A DNA stretch of 48,812 nucleotides from Candidatus Altarchaeota archaeon. GTDB taxonomy: Archaea > Altiarchaeota > Altiarchaeia > IMC4 > QMZM01. The stretch is from NCBI GenBank assembly GCA_016931955.1, contig JAFGDV010000031.1, positions 1-48,812 on the forward strand. Direction: 5' to 3'. The notes under the pieces were generated by a model, which was given only the letters and a program-made list of their open reading frames with translations, was not told where the DNA came from and did not search any database. Positions within the stretch are counted from its first letter, which is position 1; each line of letters starts with the position of its first letter. The translations under genes were made by a program, and so were the position numbers. Positions 16,470 through 26,471 of the stretch are shown here, in pieces.

Positions 16470-17291
16470 ATGCCGGCTTCGATTACTCTGAGCGGGGAGG
16501 AGATTAGGAAACTGAGGAAGTATGTAGGAGAACACAGCCTGAAGGAGGTTCCAGTGAAGAGCGAACACGAGCTCTTCAGGGTGAAAGATAAGGGTGTGGA
16601 ATTAATACTCTACAGGTCGGGGAAGCTGGTATATGAAGACAACAAGGAGACAATAAGGGTATTGGATGAAATAATGGAGACCGAAGACTACGACTTTCTA
16701 CTGGGAACGGATGAAGCTGGAAAAGGCGAATGGTACGGTCCGCTCGTGGTGGAATGCGTTGCTTTGAAGCCGTCTGAGGTATCTGCTCTAAGGAAGCTTG
16801 GGGTGAGGGACAGCAAGAAACTGACTAAGAACAAGATACTGGAATTGGGTGAAAAAATTAAGGAACTTGGACTTACAACCAAGCCGCTGATCTTGATGCC
16901 CGAAACCTACAACCAGATCTATGAGAGATTCAAGGCTGAGGGTAAGACATTGAATGACTTGATGGCTTGGGCGCACGCCAGAGCCATAAAGGATCTGCTC
17001 TCCGCTTTGGAATACGACAGGGCTAAGGTGGTCATAGACAGGTTCGACGCCAAGAGGACTGAGTTCAGATTGGGTGGCTTGAACCAAGATAAACTGGACA
17101 TAATACAGAAGACTGGGGGTGAATCAGAGATTCCTGTGGCGGCTGCGAGCGTTTTGGCGAAGTACATCTTCGAGAGAGAGGTTGATTCATTGAACAGAAG
17201 GTTTGGAATAGACCTGCGGAAGATGGAGCCGAAAGAGATTCCAAGGGAGGTTCTGCCCAAGGTCGCAAAGCTCCACTTCAAGAACGTTTAA
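16470..17291 (+). CDS. rnhC: Ribonuclease HIII
   Basis: 273 residues. It degrades the RNA strand of RNA-DNA hybrids. The N-terminal 70 or so residues match the TBP-like domain of RNase HIII (LILYRSGKLVYEDNKETI). The catalytic domain opens with GTDEAGKGEWYGPLVV (the DEAGKG form, about 78-93) and contains VRDSKKL and VIDRFDAKR, with DEDE-type acidic residues. HIII is widespread in Firmicutes and comparatively rare in archaea, which usually rely on RNase HII; the domain order here argues for HIII. It converges on the MazG-like gene with a four-base overlap. Confidence 0.85.
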   Translation: MPASITLSGEEIRKLRKYVGEHSLKEVPVKSEHELFRVKDKGVELILYRSGKLVYEDNKETIRVLDEIMETEDYDFLLGTDEAGKGEWYGPLVVECVALKPSEVSALRKLGVRDSKKLTKNKILELGEKIKELGLTTKPLILMPETYNQIYERFKAEGKTLNDLMAWAHARAIKDLLSALEYDRAKVVIDRFDAKRTEFRLGGLNQDKLDIIQKTGGESEIPVAAASVLAKYIFEREVDSLNRRFGIDLRKMEPKEIPREVLPKVAKLHFKNV

Positions 17292-17587
17292 CGTCTGCTC
17301 GTCTTCTTCTCATAGCGACTCCACATGGAATCCCATTCCTCGTCCAAGCCTATATTGAACTTGTTCGCAAGCTTAAGTAGCAGATAGAGTAGATCCGTTA
17401 ATTCCTCAGCCAGCTCCTTCCTGTCAAAGCGTTCGTTCTTGTAGCCCTCATAGCGGAGGATTCTCCTGGATATTTCCCCAAGTTCTTCATTCATGTGCAA
17501 TGCTATGTGTGCTGTAGCATCATCAGCCCAGCCGTATTTTTCATCATAGGCGTTTACCTGCTTCTGCAGCTCAGTTAAAGGTTTCAT
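17288..17587 (-). CDS. MazG-like nucleotide pyrophosphohydrolase
   Basis: 99 residues. A single alpha-helical MazG-like domain with acidic metal-binding motifs: MNEELGEISRR followed by EELTDLLYLLLKLAN (an EExxE then ExxD arrangement). Such enzymes hydrolyse non-canonical or excess (d)NTPs to monophosphates and pyrophosphate. The substrate cannot be told from sequence. Start ATG at 17587. Confidence 0.8.
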   Translation of the reverse strand: MKPLTELQKQVNAYDEKYGWADDATAHIALHMNEELGEISRRILRYEGYKNERFDRKELAEELTDLLYLLLKLANKFNIGLDEEWDSMWSRYEKKTSRR

Positions 17588-17606
17588 AGTGGTAATTATT
17601 TAAGAA

Positions 17607-18821
17607 ATGGGTGAGATAAAACCCCCCAAGCTTGAATCCCTTATTGGGATGAACACCTACAGGTCGAAGACGCCGGGTATAGGTGGGGTAATAAAGCAGC
17701 TGCCGGAGGACTTCATCGTGGAGGAGATAACCCCTGAAGGCCGGGTTTTGGAGTTGGACAAGGACTTGGGTTTCGAGGCTGGGGAGAGAAAGGAGTACCT
17801 CCACTTCACCCTCCAGAAGTATAACTGGGATACTCTGAGGGCTGTGAAGGTGCTATCAAATAGACTGCATACCAGTCGGAAGAGGTTCGGCTTCGCCGGA
17901 ACAAAGGATAAGAGGGCATTGACTGCTCAGAGGGTCTCGGTCTGGGATACCACCGTAGAGCAGATGCGCGAGATAAACCTGAAAGACGTGACCTTGAAGG
18001 ATTACTGTTATTGTGATGAGCGCATAAACCTTGGAGGCCTACAAGGCAACCGGTTCACCATCGTGATAAGACGGCTTGGTTTAGGCGAAAAAGAAGTGGA
18101 GGACAGGATTAGATCCATCACAGAAGAACTCAATCAGAGAATACCGAACTACTTTGGAGTGCAGAGGTTCGGCACCGTGAGGCCTATAACCCACCGCGTA
18201 GGTGAGATGATCTTGAGAAGAAACTTCAAAAAAGCGGTGATGGTCTACCTCTCAGAGGTCTATGAGGGGGAAAGCCCGGAAAGCAGTAAAGCCCGGGATT
18301 TTCTGGCGAAGACTGATGATTTCAAGGAAGCCTTGAAGGTGTTCCCCAAACACCTGGGCTACGAGAATTCCATGCTGAATCACCTCGCCAGGACTCCGAC
18401 GGACTATATTGGAGCATTGAGGAGGCTCCCCAAGAAACTCAGATGGATGTTCATTCACGCCTATCAAGCGTACATATTCAATCTAGCACTAAGTGAATAC
18501 ATCAGAGAAGGGACTGAGGTGGAAAGTCTGCCGCTTCCAGGTTACGGGATAGTGTTAGACCAGACCACTGCAGACATCCTCAAGGGAAAAAACATCTCAC
18601 AGGAGGACTTCAATATAAAGGAGATGCCAGAGCTGAGCTCCGAGGGTCTACTAAGGGAGTCGTTCATGGAGGTAAGGGATCTAGAGATACTCTACGCTGG
18701 AGACGACGAACTGAACGATGGATTGAAGAAAGCAGCCATCAGGCTCTCGCTCTCGAAGGGAAGCTACGCTACCTCCGTCTTAAGGGAGATTATGAAGAAC
18801 GAGTACTGGAAAACCAGATGA
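17607..18821 (+). CDS. truD: tRNA pseudouridine(13) synthase
   Basis: 404 residues, normal archaeal length. It isomerises U13 of tRNA to pseudouridine. The catalytic Asp is D101 in FAGTKDKRALTAQ; other family motifs are NYFGVQRFGTVRPITHRVG and the MFIHAYQAYIFNLALS helix. The start is the ATG at 17607, with a TATA-like TAATTATTTA just upstream. Confidence 0.95.
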   Translation: MGEIKPPKLESLIGMNTYRSKTPGIGGVIKQLPEDFIVEEITPEGRVLELDKDLGFEAGERKEYLHFTLQKYNWDTLRAVKVLSNRLHTSRKRFGFAGTKDKRALTAQRVSVWDTTVEQMREINLKDVTLKDYCYCDERINLGGLQGNRFTIVIRRLGLGEKEVEDRIRSITEELNQRIPNYFGVQRFGTVRPITHRVGEMILRRNFKKAVMVYLSEVYEGESPESSKARDFLAKTDDFKEALKVFPKHLGYENSMLNHLARTPTDYIGALRRLPKKLRWMFIHAYQAYIFNLALSEYIREGTEVESLPLPGYGIVLDQTTADILKGKNISQEDFNIKEMPELSSEGLLRESFMEVRDLEILYAGDDELNDGLKKAAIRLSLSKGSYATSVLREIMKNEYWKTR

Positions 18822-18865
18822 TGAAATTTATTTAATGCCTTCCCAATTCTATACATAGAAAAAAA

Positions 18866-21040
18866 ATGACTGATAAAAAAGGGCTTGAACTGAAGGTCGC
18901 TGAGGCGCTCCAGAATGACGTTGGTAGGGGCATTGTTAGAATAGACGAGTATTCTATGAGGGCTCTTGAGATCACCTCAGGCGACATCATAGAGATAGAG
19001 GGTGAAAAGAAGACCGCTGCAATAGTCTGGCCCTCGCACATACAGGATAGCAGATTGGGCATCATCAGGATGGACGGGATCCTGAGGCAGAATTCCAGTT
19101 CTTCTCTCGGAGACCGGGTCATGGTGAGAAAGGCCGAGGTCCAAGGCGCTAAGAGGATAATAATGGCGCCTACCAGGCACGAGATAAAATTCGGGGGCGA
19201 CTTCGGAACCCACCTAAGGCAGAGGCTCCTCGGCAGACCGCTGGTTGTGGGGGACACCCTGTCCATAGGCGTCTTGGGCGAAGCCATCCCATTCATGGTG
19301 ATTAAGACCGACCCGAAGGGCGTCGTACAGGTAAGGGATTTCACCGACTTCGAGATAAAGGAGAAGCCGACCATCGTCACAGAGGCCCCAGCTATTAGGT
19401 ACGAAGACATCGGAGGCCTGCGGGAGGAGATTGCGAGGGTAAGGGAGATGGTGGAACTCCCCATGAAGCACCCTGAATTGTTCGAGAAACTGGGCATCAA
19501 GCCCCCTAAGGGCGTTCTGCTCTACGGCCCCCCTGGAACAGGTAAGACGCTTCTGGCTAGGGCTGTAGCAAGCGAGAGCAACGCCTACTTTATTCCGTTG
19601 AACGGTCCAGAGATAATGGATAAATACTACGGCGAATCAGAGAGGAAGCTCAGGGAGATATTCAAGGAGGGGGAAGAGAACGCCCCATCTATCATATTCA
19701 TAGACGAGATAGATTCAATCGCCCCTAAGAGGGAGGACGTCCGAGGCGAGGTTGAGAGGCGTGTTGTAGCACAACTGCTAGCGTTGATGGACGGCCTCGT
19801 CGGCAGAGGCAATGTTATCGTCATCGGCGCAACGAACCGGGAAGACTCCATAGACCCGGCACTCAGACGCCCTGGAAGATTCGACAGAGAGATAGAGATA
19901 GGCGTCCCGGACAGGGAGGGGAGGAAGGAAATCCTCCAGATACACACACGCGGCATGCCCCTCGCAAAAGACGTTAAACTGGATGAGATCTCGAATATCA
20001 CCCACGGCTTCGTGGGCGCGGACCTGGAGGCTTTGACTAGAGAGGCTGCTATGAACGCATTAAAACGTATCCTGCCAAAAATCGACCTGGAGAAGGAAGA
20101 AATACCAGTAGAGATCCTCGAAAGCCTGCGAGTGGAGCGGAGTGACTTCATGAATGCCTTGAAGAGCATCAGCCCGTCGGCGCTTCGCGAGGTCATGGTT
20201 GAGGTCCCAGACGTCAAATGGGGGGACATAGGCGGCTTAGAGAGAATGAAGCAAGAGCTCAGAGAGGCTGTTGAATGGCCTCTGAAGTATCCTGAAGCAT
20301 TCCAGAGGATGGGCATAAGGCCGTCGAAGGCCGTCCTGCTCTACGGGCCTTCAGGATGCGGTAAGACGCTTCTTGCTAAGGCAGCCGCAACGGAATCGGA
20401 AGCAAATCTGATCGCGGTTAAAGGGCCTGAGCTGCTCTCCATGTGGGTCGGTGAATCGGAGAAGGGCGTCAGGGAGATATTCAAGAAGGCCAAACAGACC
20501 GCGCCAACCATCATATTGTTCGATGAAATCGACGCCCTAGCGCCTAGAAGGAGGGGTGACGTGTCTGCAGGATCGCATGTAACCGAGACTGTTGTAAACC
20601 AGATACTTACGGAGATGGACGGCTTAGAAGTCCTGGAAAACGTGATAATCATCGGGGCGACGAACAGGCCCGACATACTCGATCCTTCGCTCCTGAGGCC
20701 GGGCAGATTCGACAGCAAGGTCTTGGTCACCGCCCCAGATAGGGCAGCACGACTGGAGATATTTAGGATACACACTAAGAATATGCCCCTTAAGGGTGTC
20801 GACTTGGAGAATCTTGCAGACAAGTCAGAGGGCTACAGCGGGGCAGACATCGAAGCAGTGTGCAGGGAAGCGGCGCTCATCGCGTTAAGGGATGACATAA
20901 AAGCCGACGAGGTCACTGAAGAACACTTCAGAAACGCCATCAAAAAGATCAAGCCTTCTGTTTCTAAGGAAGACATCAAGAGATATGATGAAGGGATCAT
21001 CACTGAAAAAGAGATGGTTATGTCTCCAGCATACGGCTGA
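18866..21040 (+). CDS. cdc48: Cdc48/p97-type double-AAA ATPase
   Basis: 724 residues. N-domain (about 1-180), D1 with Walker A GPPGTGKT (221-228) and Walker [13 protein letters not shown], and D2 with GPSGCGKT (494-501) and [12 protein letters not shown]. Arginine fingers are present in RRPGRFD and LRPGRFD. This hexameric unfoldase extracts and unfolds proteins for degradation. The last residues are Ala-Tyr-Gly, a weak match to the HbYX motif that docks such ATPases on the 20S proteasome; that reading is inference. A TATA-like AAATTTATTTAATG lies near 18825-18838. Nnr follows after only five bases, suggesting co-transcription. Confidence 0.96.
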   Translation: MTDKKGLELKVAEALQNDVGRGIVRIDEYSMRALEITSGDIIEIEGEKKTAAIVWPSHIQDSRLGIIRMDGILRQNSSSSLGDRVMVRKAEVQGAKRIIMAPTRHEIKFGGDFGTHLRQRLLGRPLVVGDTLSIGVLGEAIPFMVIKTDPKGVVQVRDFTDFEIKEKPTIVTEAPAIRYEDIGGLREEIARVREMVELPMKHPELFEKLGIKPPKGVLLYGPPGTGKTLLARAVASESNAYFIPLNGPEIMDKYYGESERKLREIFKEGEENAPSIIFIDEIDSIAPKREDVRGEVERRVVAQLLALMDGLVGRGNVIVIGATNREDSIDPALRRPGRFDREIEIGVPDREGRKEILQIHTRGMPLAKDVKLDEISNITHGFVGADLEALTREAAMNALKRILPKIDLEKEEIPVEILESLRVERSDFMNALKSISPSALREVMVEVPDVKWGDIGGLERMKQELREAVEWPLKYPEAFQRMGIRPSKAVLLYGPSGCGKTLLAKAAATESEANLIAVKGPELLSMWVGESEKGVREIFKKAKQTAPTIILFDEIDALAPRRRGDVSAGSHVTETVVNQILTEMDGLEVLENVIIIGATNRPDILDPSLLRPGRFDSKVLVTAPDRAARLEIFRIHTKNMPLKGVDLENLADKSEGYSGADIEAVCREAALIALRDDIKADEVTEEHFRNAIKKIKPSVSKEDIKRYDEGIITEKEMVMSPAYG

Positions 21041-21045
21041 AAAAA

Positions 21046-22428
21046 ATGGACCCCACCGAGCTGAGCAAAGCCGTTGACATGAACTCCTCCTATCTAGGGG
21101 TTGATCGTCTGATGTTGATGGAGAACGCCGGCCGGGAGGTGGCAATACACGGCAGAGAATTCAATTCTATCGCAGTATTCGCTGGCTTGGGGAATAATGG
21201 CGGCGACGGTCTGGTCGCTGCCAGACACCTATCCGGGTTGGGGAAGAGGGTTAAGATCTACACCCTTTCCGGTAACCGGAGCAGGGAATGCCAGAAGAAC
21301 TTCGACATAGTAAAGCGAATAGATTCCATCGAAGTCGAGGTTGTAAGGGACTCCCAAGACTGCGGAAAGATCAGCTTGAGTGGATTCGACCTCGTCGTTG
21401 ATTCATTGCTCGGTGTCGGCGTAAGAGGCGAACTCCGGGAACCCATAAAAAGCCTTGTCGACATTATCAACAAAACCAAGGCTCACAAGATCGCAGTAGA
21501 CTGCCCCACCCCCGGAGTGAAAGCAGACCTGACGCTTTCCTTCCATGTCGCGAAAACACCTAACTCCAAGGTAGTCGACATAGGCATCCCCCAGGAGGCG
21601 GAATATTGCTGCGGCCCAGGGGATGTTTTCCTCGCATTGCCTGAAAGACATGGAAGCGAACATAAGGGCGACTTCGGTCGTTTACTGGTTGTGGGGGGCA
21701 GCAAAGACTTTGTGGGAACGCCCACGTTGGTTGGAGAAGCCGCCTTAAGAACTGGGGCTGACCTCGCAGTAATATGCTGTCCCTCCTATGTCGCAGCCAG
21801 GATGCCCTTCAACCCTGACCTGATCATTCATCCACTTGATTCCGAATTATATCTGCAGAAACATGACGTAGACCGTATTCTGGGATTAGACTTCGACTGC
21901 CTTGTTGTTGGAAACGGCCTTGGAACGGAGGAAGAGACCTATTATGCCCTAAAGAAGCTGCTTAAGGGAGTCGATAAACCCATTGTCTTGGATGCTGACG
22001 CATTGAAGCTGATGAAGACTAAACACTTGAAAGAGAACTTTATCCTCACACCCCATGCCAGAGAATTCGAGTTACTCTTCGGCGTGTATCCGGAGGATAG
22101 GAAAGCCGTTGTTGAGGAGTGTGCGAAAAAAACCGGATGCGTGATCCTGCTTAAGGGAGCCGTGGACGTTATATCGGATGGTAGGGAAACGAAACTTAAC
22201 CGTACCGGTAACGCCGGGATGACCGTCGGCGGTACAGGGGACGTGTTAGCCGGCATAGTCGGCGCCTTGGCCTGTAAGGCGGAATCTTTCAGGGCTGCTT
22301 GCGCTGGAGCTTTCCTTTCCGGGCTCTCCGGTGACCTGGCCTATAGGAAACTGGATTACTCATTCACTGCCACGGACTGCATTGAGAGGATTCCTTATGC
22401 GATAAAATTCTGCAGGAGATTCATGTGA
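21046..22428 (+). CDS. nnr: Bifunctional NAD(P)H-hydrate epimerase / ADP-dependent dehydratase
   Basis: 460 residues with both halves of the repair enzyme for damaged NAD(P)H. The N-terminal YjeF_N domain has VFAGLGNNGGDGLVAARHL (about 45-64) and LVVDSLLGVGVRG. The C-terminal ribokinase-like domain has LLVVGGSKDFVGTP and the signature GNAGMTVGGTGDVLAG. It repairs hydrated cofactors in the cytoplasm. The unknown gene 22425-22838 starts with a GTGA overlap. Confidence 0.94.
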   Translation: MDPTELSKAVDMNSSYLGVDRLMLMENAGREVAIHGREFNSIAVFAGLGNNGGDGLVAARHLSGLGKRVKIYTLSGNRSRECQKNFDIVKRIDSIEVEVVRDSQDCGKISLSGFDLVVDSLLGVGVRGELREPIKSLVDIINKTKAHKIAVDCPTPGVKADLTLSFHVAKTPNSKVVDIGIPQEAEYCCGPGDVFLALPERHGSEHKGDFGRLLVVGGSKDFVGTPTLVGEAALRTGADLAVICCPSYVAARMPFNPDLIIHPLDSELYLQKHDVDRILGLDFDCLVVGNGLGTEEETYYALKKLLKGVDKPIVLDADALKLMKTKHLKENFILTPHAREFELLFGVYPEDRKAVVEECAKKTGCVILLKGAVDVISDGRETKLNRTGNAGMTVGGTGDVLAGIVGALACKAESFRAACAGAFLSGLSGDLAYRKLDYSFTATDCIERIPYAIKFCRRFM

Positions 22429-22838
22429 GAGACAATATCGCGGACTTTGAGGGATTGGCGGAGCACGTGGAGAAGTCTGGGTTGAATTACAGGGAGGCTA
22501 TTTTGGACTTCTATAAGAATCTGGGGGAGAAGAGCGGCTTCACTGTGAGAAGGGATTCTTCCATAATCAGGTATGGCTTGAATCTGGGTAGGATGGATTT
22601 GATCTGGATCGAGCCTAACATAACATTCACGATAGAGTTCGGCAGCCTTGACGAGATACTGAAGCATCTTTGGCGTATCCTGGAGTTCTCTCCTTCCCTG
22701 GCTGTCCTGTTGTTGAGCTCGAAGTCCGGCTGCAAAGCAACTGATGTGCTGAAATTGATAAACAGCTCCCCACTCCTAGAACCGATGAAGAAAAAATTCC
22801 TCATACTCGACCTAACAGAAGAAGAAATAGTGGAATAG
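22425..22838 (+). CDS. Hypothetical protein, possible nuclease-like fold
   Basis: 137 residues starting at a GTG that overlaps the nnr stop (GTGA), so translation is probably coupled. The segment GRMDLIWIEPNITFTIEFG (about 57-75) has the spacing of a PD-(D/E)xK-type core (Asp, then Glu), but the final Lys is replaced by Gly, so activity is doubtful. A helix (LDEILKHLWRILEFSP) and a beta strand (LAVLLLSS) follow. I do not recognise a named family. Confidence 0.55.
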   Translation: MRDNIADFEGLAEHVEKSGLNYREAILDFYKNLGEKSGFTVRRDSSIIRYGLNLGRMDLIWIEPNITFTIEFGSLDEILKHLWRILEFSPSLAVLLLSSKSGCKATDVLKLINSSPLLEPMKKKFLILDLTEEEIVE

Positions 22839-22868
22839 ATTTATAGCCAAAGAGGGGAATAATGTAAC

Positions 22869-23588
22869 ATGAAACAAACATGTTTCTCTTCTCTATTGTT
22901 TCTGGTCTTGATTCTATGCACTACTGTAGTCGCCCAGGAGACTGTTACCAGCAGCTGCAATTGCCTTATAACTCAGTTACTTGAAGTTTTAACTGGTGCC
23001 GTTATCCTGCTTTCGTCGGCGTTTGTTGTATGGCATCTGCTCTCTTTTTATGTTAACCGTAAAAAAGGAGTTGCTGGTGGGACTTCCTTACTAAAGAAAC
23101 TCTTCCTGTATCTGTTGATTACTTTTTTCGTCACCTTAATTGTTTTCGGCATAGTTGGGATTTATATTGGAATAGGCATTGTTCTTCTTGTTGTGGTGAT
23201 TCATCTGGTGCTAATGTTTATATCGGCCCTTATCCCCCTCATATTGCCAATAATATTTGTTTTCATTATTTCCCTGTTGGTTCACAGGTTTATGGGTGAA
23301 AAAGCTTCCAAGATCATGTCTCCATTCCTGATGACGGCTTTTTTACCCCAGCTTATGTTTACATACATCCTCTTACTCTCCTGGGCAGTAACGGGAGAGC
23401 CTTCTCCTTCATTGATCGGGCTTTCGCTAACGCCTGCTTTAATTCAATTCCTGATCCTGAGGATTATGTTGAAGCGAAATACAGAGAACAAACCTGTAAG
23501 TCATCTGATGGCAGTGGCAAGCCTGATTCCAGTCATCACCGGCCTGATATTGATAAACTCAGGAATCTTCGAATGCGTCTGCTTATAG
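22869..23588 (+). CDS. Hypothetical polytopic membrane protein
   Basis: 239 residues. The N-terminus looks like a signal peptide (SLLFLVLILCTTVVAQ), followed by about six membrane helices. Cysteine pairs occur at both ends (SCNCL near residue 31 and CVCL at the C-terminus), which could be a disulfide or metal site outside the cell. A TATA-like GATTTATAG lies about 30 bases before the ATG. Codons are more T-ending than in neighbours. Function unknown. Confidence 0.65.
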   Translation: MKQTCFSSLLFLVLILCTTVVAQETVTSSCNCLITQLLEVLTGAVILLSSAFVVWHLLSFYVNRKKGVAGGTSLLKKLFLYLLITFFVTLIVFGIVGIYIGIGIVLLVVVIHLVLMFISALIPLILPIIFVFIISLLVHRFMGEKASKIMSPFLMTAFLPQLMFTYILLLSWAVTGEPSPSLIGLSLTPALIQFLILRIMLKRNTENKPVSHLMAVASLIPVITGLILINSGIFECVCL

Positions 23589-23651
23589 GGATACATCTAG
23601 GGATGAGAATGTGTTAGAATGAAGTGGAATCTATAAGACTGATTTAATAGC

Positions 23652-24209
23652 TCAGATTACCCTGACTTGTTCTATTTCTACTCTTCGTATGGGTGCTATT
23701 TTCTTGATTTCTCGGTATATTTCTGTTCCGAGTTTGCCGAAGAGTGTTGACTGCACGAATTCGTCGAGTTTCGTGTTCTTGTATCTGTCCAGGATCTCTG
23801 TTATCTTAGCCCTCATGTCTTTATCCCGTGAGGTCTGCACTGTCTCATGTGTTACTGCCACGACCTTAATCTGGATCCTCTTGTTTGGTTCGATTTCCAT
23901 CCTCTTCACGTAGTCGATTTTGGTGGAGCCCTTACGGACCTTGGATCTCAGATAGCCAGGATTCACGTTGAATTCCTTGAATCCTGTGTGGGCTTTGTTT
24001 CCTTTAACCTCCTTTATCTCGAATACCAGTTTGAGGTGTTGTTTCGTCTTGTCACCTGTAAGATCCTTCAACGAAACATCTATTGTTCTGCCAATAAGGC
24101 TTTCAGAATCCTTGGAGAAGGTTTCGCCAAGCTCATGGAGGTCGAAGTTCTCCGGTGCGACGATCATGTACTTCTGTTTCTGCTTCCATGCGCTTATTTT
24201 TTTCGCCAT
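23652..24209 (-). CDS. rps3ae: Small ribosomal subunit protein eS1 (S3Ae)
   Basis: 185 residues. Family signatures are the basic N-terminus MAKKISAWKQKQKYMIVAPENF, IGRTIDVSLKDLTGD, and the C-terminal GTEIYREIKKIAPIRRVEIEQV. Present only in archaea and eukaryotes. It is third in an operon after uS15 and Pcc1, with a three-base gap, an arrangement widely conserved in Euryarchaeota. Confidence 0.96.
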   Translation of the reverse strand: MAKKISAWKQKQKYMIVAPENFDLHELGETFSKDSESLIGRTIDVSLKDLTGDKTKQHLKLVFEIKEVKGNKAHTGFKEFNVNPGYLRSKVRKGSTKIDYVKRMEIEPNKRIQIKVVAVTHETVQTSRDKDMRAKITEILDRYKNTKLDEFVQSTLFGKLGTEIYREIKKIAPIRRVEIEQVRVI

Positions 24210-24212
24210 CTT

Positions 24213-24437
24213 TTATCTTACGATCTTCTCTGCCATCATCTGGCAGCATATTAAGTCATCGAGTGTATTGATTAACGTGTTAATGCTGTTTGATTCTACT
24301 CTTGTGAGTACCTTGTCTTTCTCTTTTTCTGTCCTGATTCTAAGCTCTGGCAGGCTGACGTTGTCGGCGTCGAGTGCTGCTGCAACATTTCCAGCATCCT
24401 TTGATTCGGTCTTCAATACCGCTGTTATCTTCATCAC
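24213..24437 (-). CDS. pcc1: KEOPS complex subunit Pcc1
   Basis: 74 residues. A small alpha/beta protein with the Pcc1 pattern: [29 protein letters not shown] followed by a helix ([15 protein letters not shown]). Pcc1 is the dimerisation subunit of KEOPS, which makes t6A37 in tRNA. Its start overlaps the uS15 stop (ATGA), and eS1 follows immediately. Confidence 0.85.
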   Translation of the reverse strand: MMKITAVLKTESKDAGNVAAALDADNVSLPELRIRTEKEKDKVLTRVESNSINTLINTLDDLICCQMMAEKIVR

Positions 24438-24886
24438 ACCATCAACCTCGCCTTCCCCGGCTCATAGCGCCAGTCTTGAGGCAGTCTGCCTTCCACCTTA
24501 TAGTATTTCACAAGCCTTTTGATCTTTGACTCGATTAATTGTAGACCCCTCCTGTTGTGTTTGTCTTTTTTGTGTTGCTCTAGGTGTTTTTGCAGTTTAA
24601 CCGCCTTCTTGATAAGGTTCTGCACGTCTTCCGGTATGTCTGATGCTAGCTTATTTTTGTGCAGAAAATAGGCCACCTTCTTTCCAGTCACATCCTTCAC
24701 ACTGGGTATGCCGTATTGGTCCCTGAGGATTAAACCTACTTTGCTCTGAGAGTTCCCGTCCTTGAAGAGCTTTATTATCAACTCCTCTATCTCTTTTGTG
24801 TCGTAGGTTACCCAGTCAGGCTTCGCCGTTCTATGGGGGTGGGTTGGACCTGATTTACCCTTCCTGCGAGTATGCATTCGAGCCAT
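24434..24886 (-). CDS. rps15: Small ribosomal subunit protein uS15
   Basis: 150 residues, the archaeal form with an N-terminal extension ([19 protein letters not shown]). Core motifs are [19 protein letters not shown] and the C-terminal [23 protein letters not shown]. First gene of the uS15-Pcc1-eS1 operon. A hairpin in its leader (24914-24939) may be regulatory. Confidence 0.97.
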   Translation of the reverse strand: MARMHTRRKGKSGPTHPHRTAKPDWVTYDTKEIEELIIKLFKDGNSQSKVGLILRDQYGIPSVKDVTGKKVAYFLHKNKLASDIPEDVQNLIKKAVKLQKHLEQHKKDKHNRRGLQLIESKIKRLVKYYKVEGRLPQDWRYEPGKARLMV

Positions 24887-24913
24887 TTTATATTACGACA
24901 GTTGTATCTTGGC

Positions 24914-24939
24914 ATGGAGGAGACCTGAGTCCGCTCCAT
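24914..24939 (-). promoter_or_regulatory. Leader hairpin upstream of uS15
   Basis: ATGGAG (24914-24919) pairs with CTCCAT (24934-24939), with an inner GAC/GTC stem and CTGA loop. The nearest TATA-like element (TTTATTTACG, minus strand, near 24970-24980) would give a leader of roughly 65 bases containing it, longer than at most genes here. Autoregulation by uS15 is known in bacteria; here it is only a possibility. Confidence 0.4.
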
Positions 24940-24983
24940 CCAGAACGAGTATAGTATAATCTATGCGAATTCGTAAATAAAAG

Positions 24984-26369
24984 TCAGTTCTTCAGCTGCT
25001 TTTCAAAGATCTCGTCCACACACCTTAGAAATTCGTCTCTCCGGTCTCTTGGGACGCGAGCTCCTGCGGCTATGTCGTGACCTCCCCCGTCTCCGCCGAA
25101 GGGCTTGCTGCATTCCCTCATCGCGTTTCCTAGGTGTATTCCTCTCCTCACAAGGGACCAGTTCGCCCTAGCAGAAACCTTCAGAAAGCTCGGATCATCC
25201 CGGTCTTCTGCGAACGCCAGCACTGGCTTCCTGGGATCCAGAATCCTTGCACCGTATGCCATACCAGCCACCACCCCTATGATGTTCTCCGTTATAGCCC
25301 CCCTCGAATCGAAGTAGTCGAAATTCCGCATTCTTTCCGTACCCATCCCCTTCAGGTACTCTATGCCCTCCCTGAGCATCCTCCTGTGGTCTTGGAGTAT
25401 GCCTCTCGCCGTCCTCCAGTATTCGTCTCTATCACCCAAGCAGACTTCTACGCCTATCTCCGGCTGCTCCTGTCTGCCGCAGGCATTCAATACCGTTGCG
25501 AACTCTTTGCCGTCCCTCAACTCGGTGCCCTTTTCTTCTTTTAGCAAGGTGTAGACTTCACCTACCATGTCTTGTATAACGAACTCGGGGACATTAGCAT
25601 CCAATAGGAGTATGTATAGGGCCGTTGCAAGCTTCTTCCTCTCCTTGAATGTCAGGTCCACATAGGATTTAAGGTCTCCTTTTTCCCTCGTTAATTCCAT
25701 GCCAAGGTTCTGTAAAAAGGCTATGCAGTTTTCTGGGTTCCCCGTCAGCCCCGGTAGGAATGGGTCTGAGGCGTAAGCCAACATATGGTTTAGCGGCCTG
25801 GATTGTCTCCCGAACAGCCGGAGATCGTGTTTCACCTTCAATGTTCCCTGAGTTACTCCGTCGTCTAGTATAATCCTGTTCAGTGAGTGAAGTCTCCCTT
25901 CAGAGTCCTGCATGTCGCCTACGGCCCCAACTAAGGCGATGTGTGCGTTTTCTTCGTGGCCTAAGGCTTTTGCGACAAAGTACGTCATTCCTGCGCCGCT
26001 CACATCCCGTCCGCCGTCGTATCCATAAAAGTGGGGATTAATCTGTCGTTCGTGTTTTTCCTCTGGTGGATGGTGGTCTATCACATAGAAATCCTCTATC
26101 TCGTTCTCCTTCAGGAGGGTGAGCTGCCCGGAACCCATGTCAGTGAACACTATGGTCTTGTCTGCGTCCACGATTTTTCCTATCGTGGTGGAATCCAATT
26201 GTTTCAGAACGAGGAAGTCGACCTCCTTCCCAAGCTTATGGAATAGGTCCACCATTATCGCGCACGCAGTTATGCCGTCTGCGTCATGGTGGCTGACTAC
26301 GAGGAGATCATCCTCCCTGGAAAGATCCCCTGAAAATCTCTTTATCCGATCCCAAAACGCCTTCTTCAT
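24984..26369 (-). CDS. DHH-family phosphoesterase, archaeal RecJ/GAN type
   Basis: 461 residues. Motifs are VSHHDADGITACAI (about 25-38), the DMGSG motif, VIDHHPP (DHH motif), and a C-terminal DHHA1-like FGGDGGGHDIAAGARV. Archaeal members are 5'-3' exonucleases that associate with GINS at replication forks or act in RNA turnover. Its position beside uS15 and Pcc1 is a conserved euryarchaeal neighbourhood. The start at 26369 gives MKKAFWDRIKRFSGDLS. Confidence 0.9.
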   Translation of the reverse strand: MKKAFWDRIKRFSGDLSREDDLLVVSHHDADGITACAIMVDLFHKLGKEVDFLVLKQLDSTTIGKIVDADKTIVFTDMGSGQLTLLKENEIEDFYVIDHHPPEEKHERQINPHFYGYDGGRDVSGAGMTYFVAKALGHEENAHIALVGAVGDMQDSEGRLHSLNRIILDDGVTQGTLKVKHDLRLFGRQSRPLNHMLAYASDPFLPGLTGNPENCIAFLQNLGMELTREKGDLKSYVDLTFKERKKLATALYILLLDANVPEFVIQDMVGEVYTLLKEEKGTELRDGKEFATVLNACGRQEQPEIGVEVCLGDRDEYWRTARGILQDHRRMLREGIEYLKGMGTERMRNFDYFDSRGAITENIIGVVAGMAYGARILDPRKPVLAFAEDRDDPSFLKVSARANWSLVRRGIHLGNAMRECSKPFGGDGGGHDIAAGARVPRDRRDEFLRCVDEIFEKQLKN

Positions 26370-26471
26370 CCTGAAACATTAGATATTGTAATATGTGCTT
26401 ATAACTTGCCTCGGCTAGAATCAGTATTTTATTCTAATCTGCTTTATAGTAGTATAAATATATATGTGTAT

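Noticed and set aside
24913..24983. C/D box RNA before uS15
   Set aside because: A CTGA is present but there is no RUGAUGA C box at the right distance; a leader hairpin explains it better.
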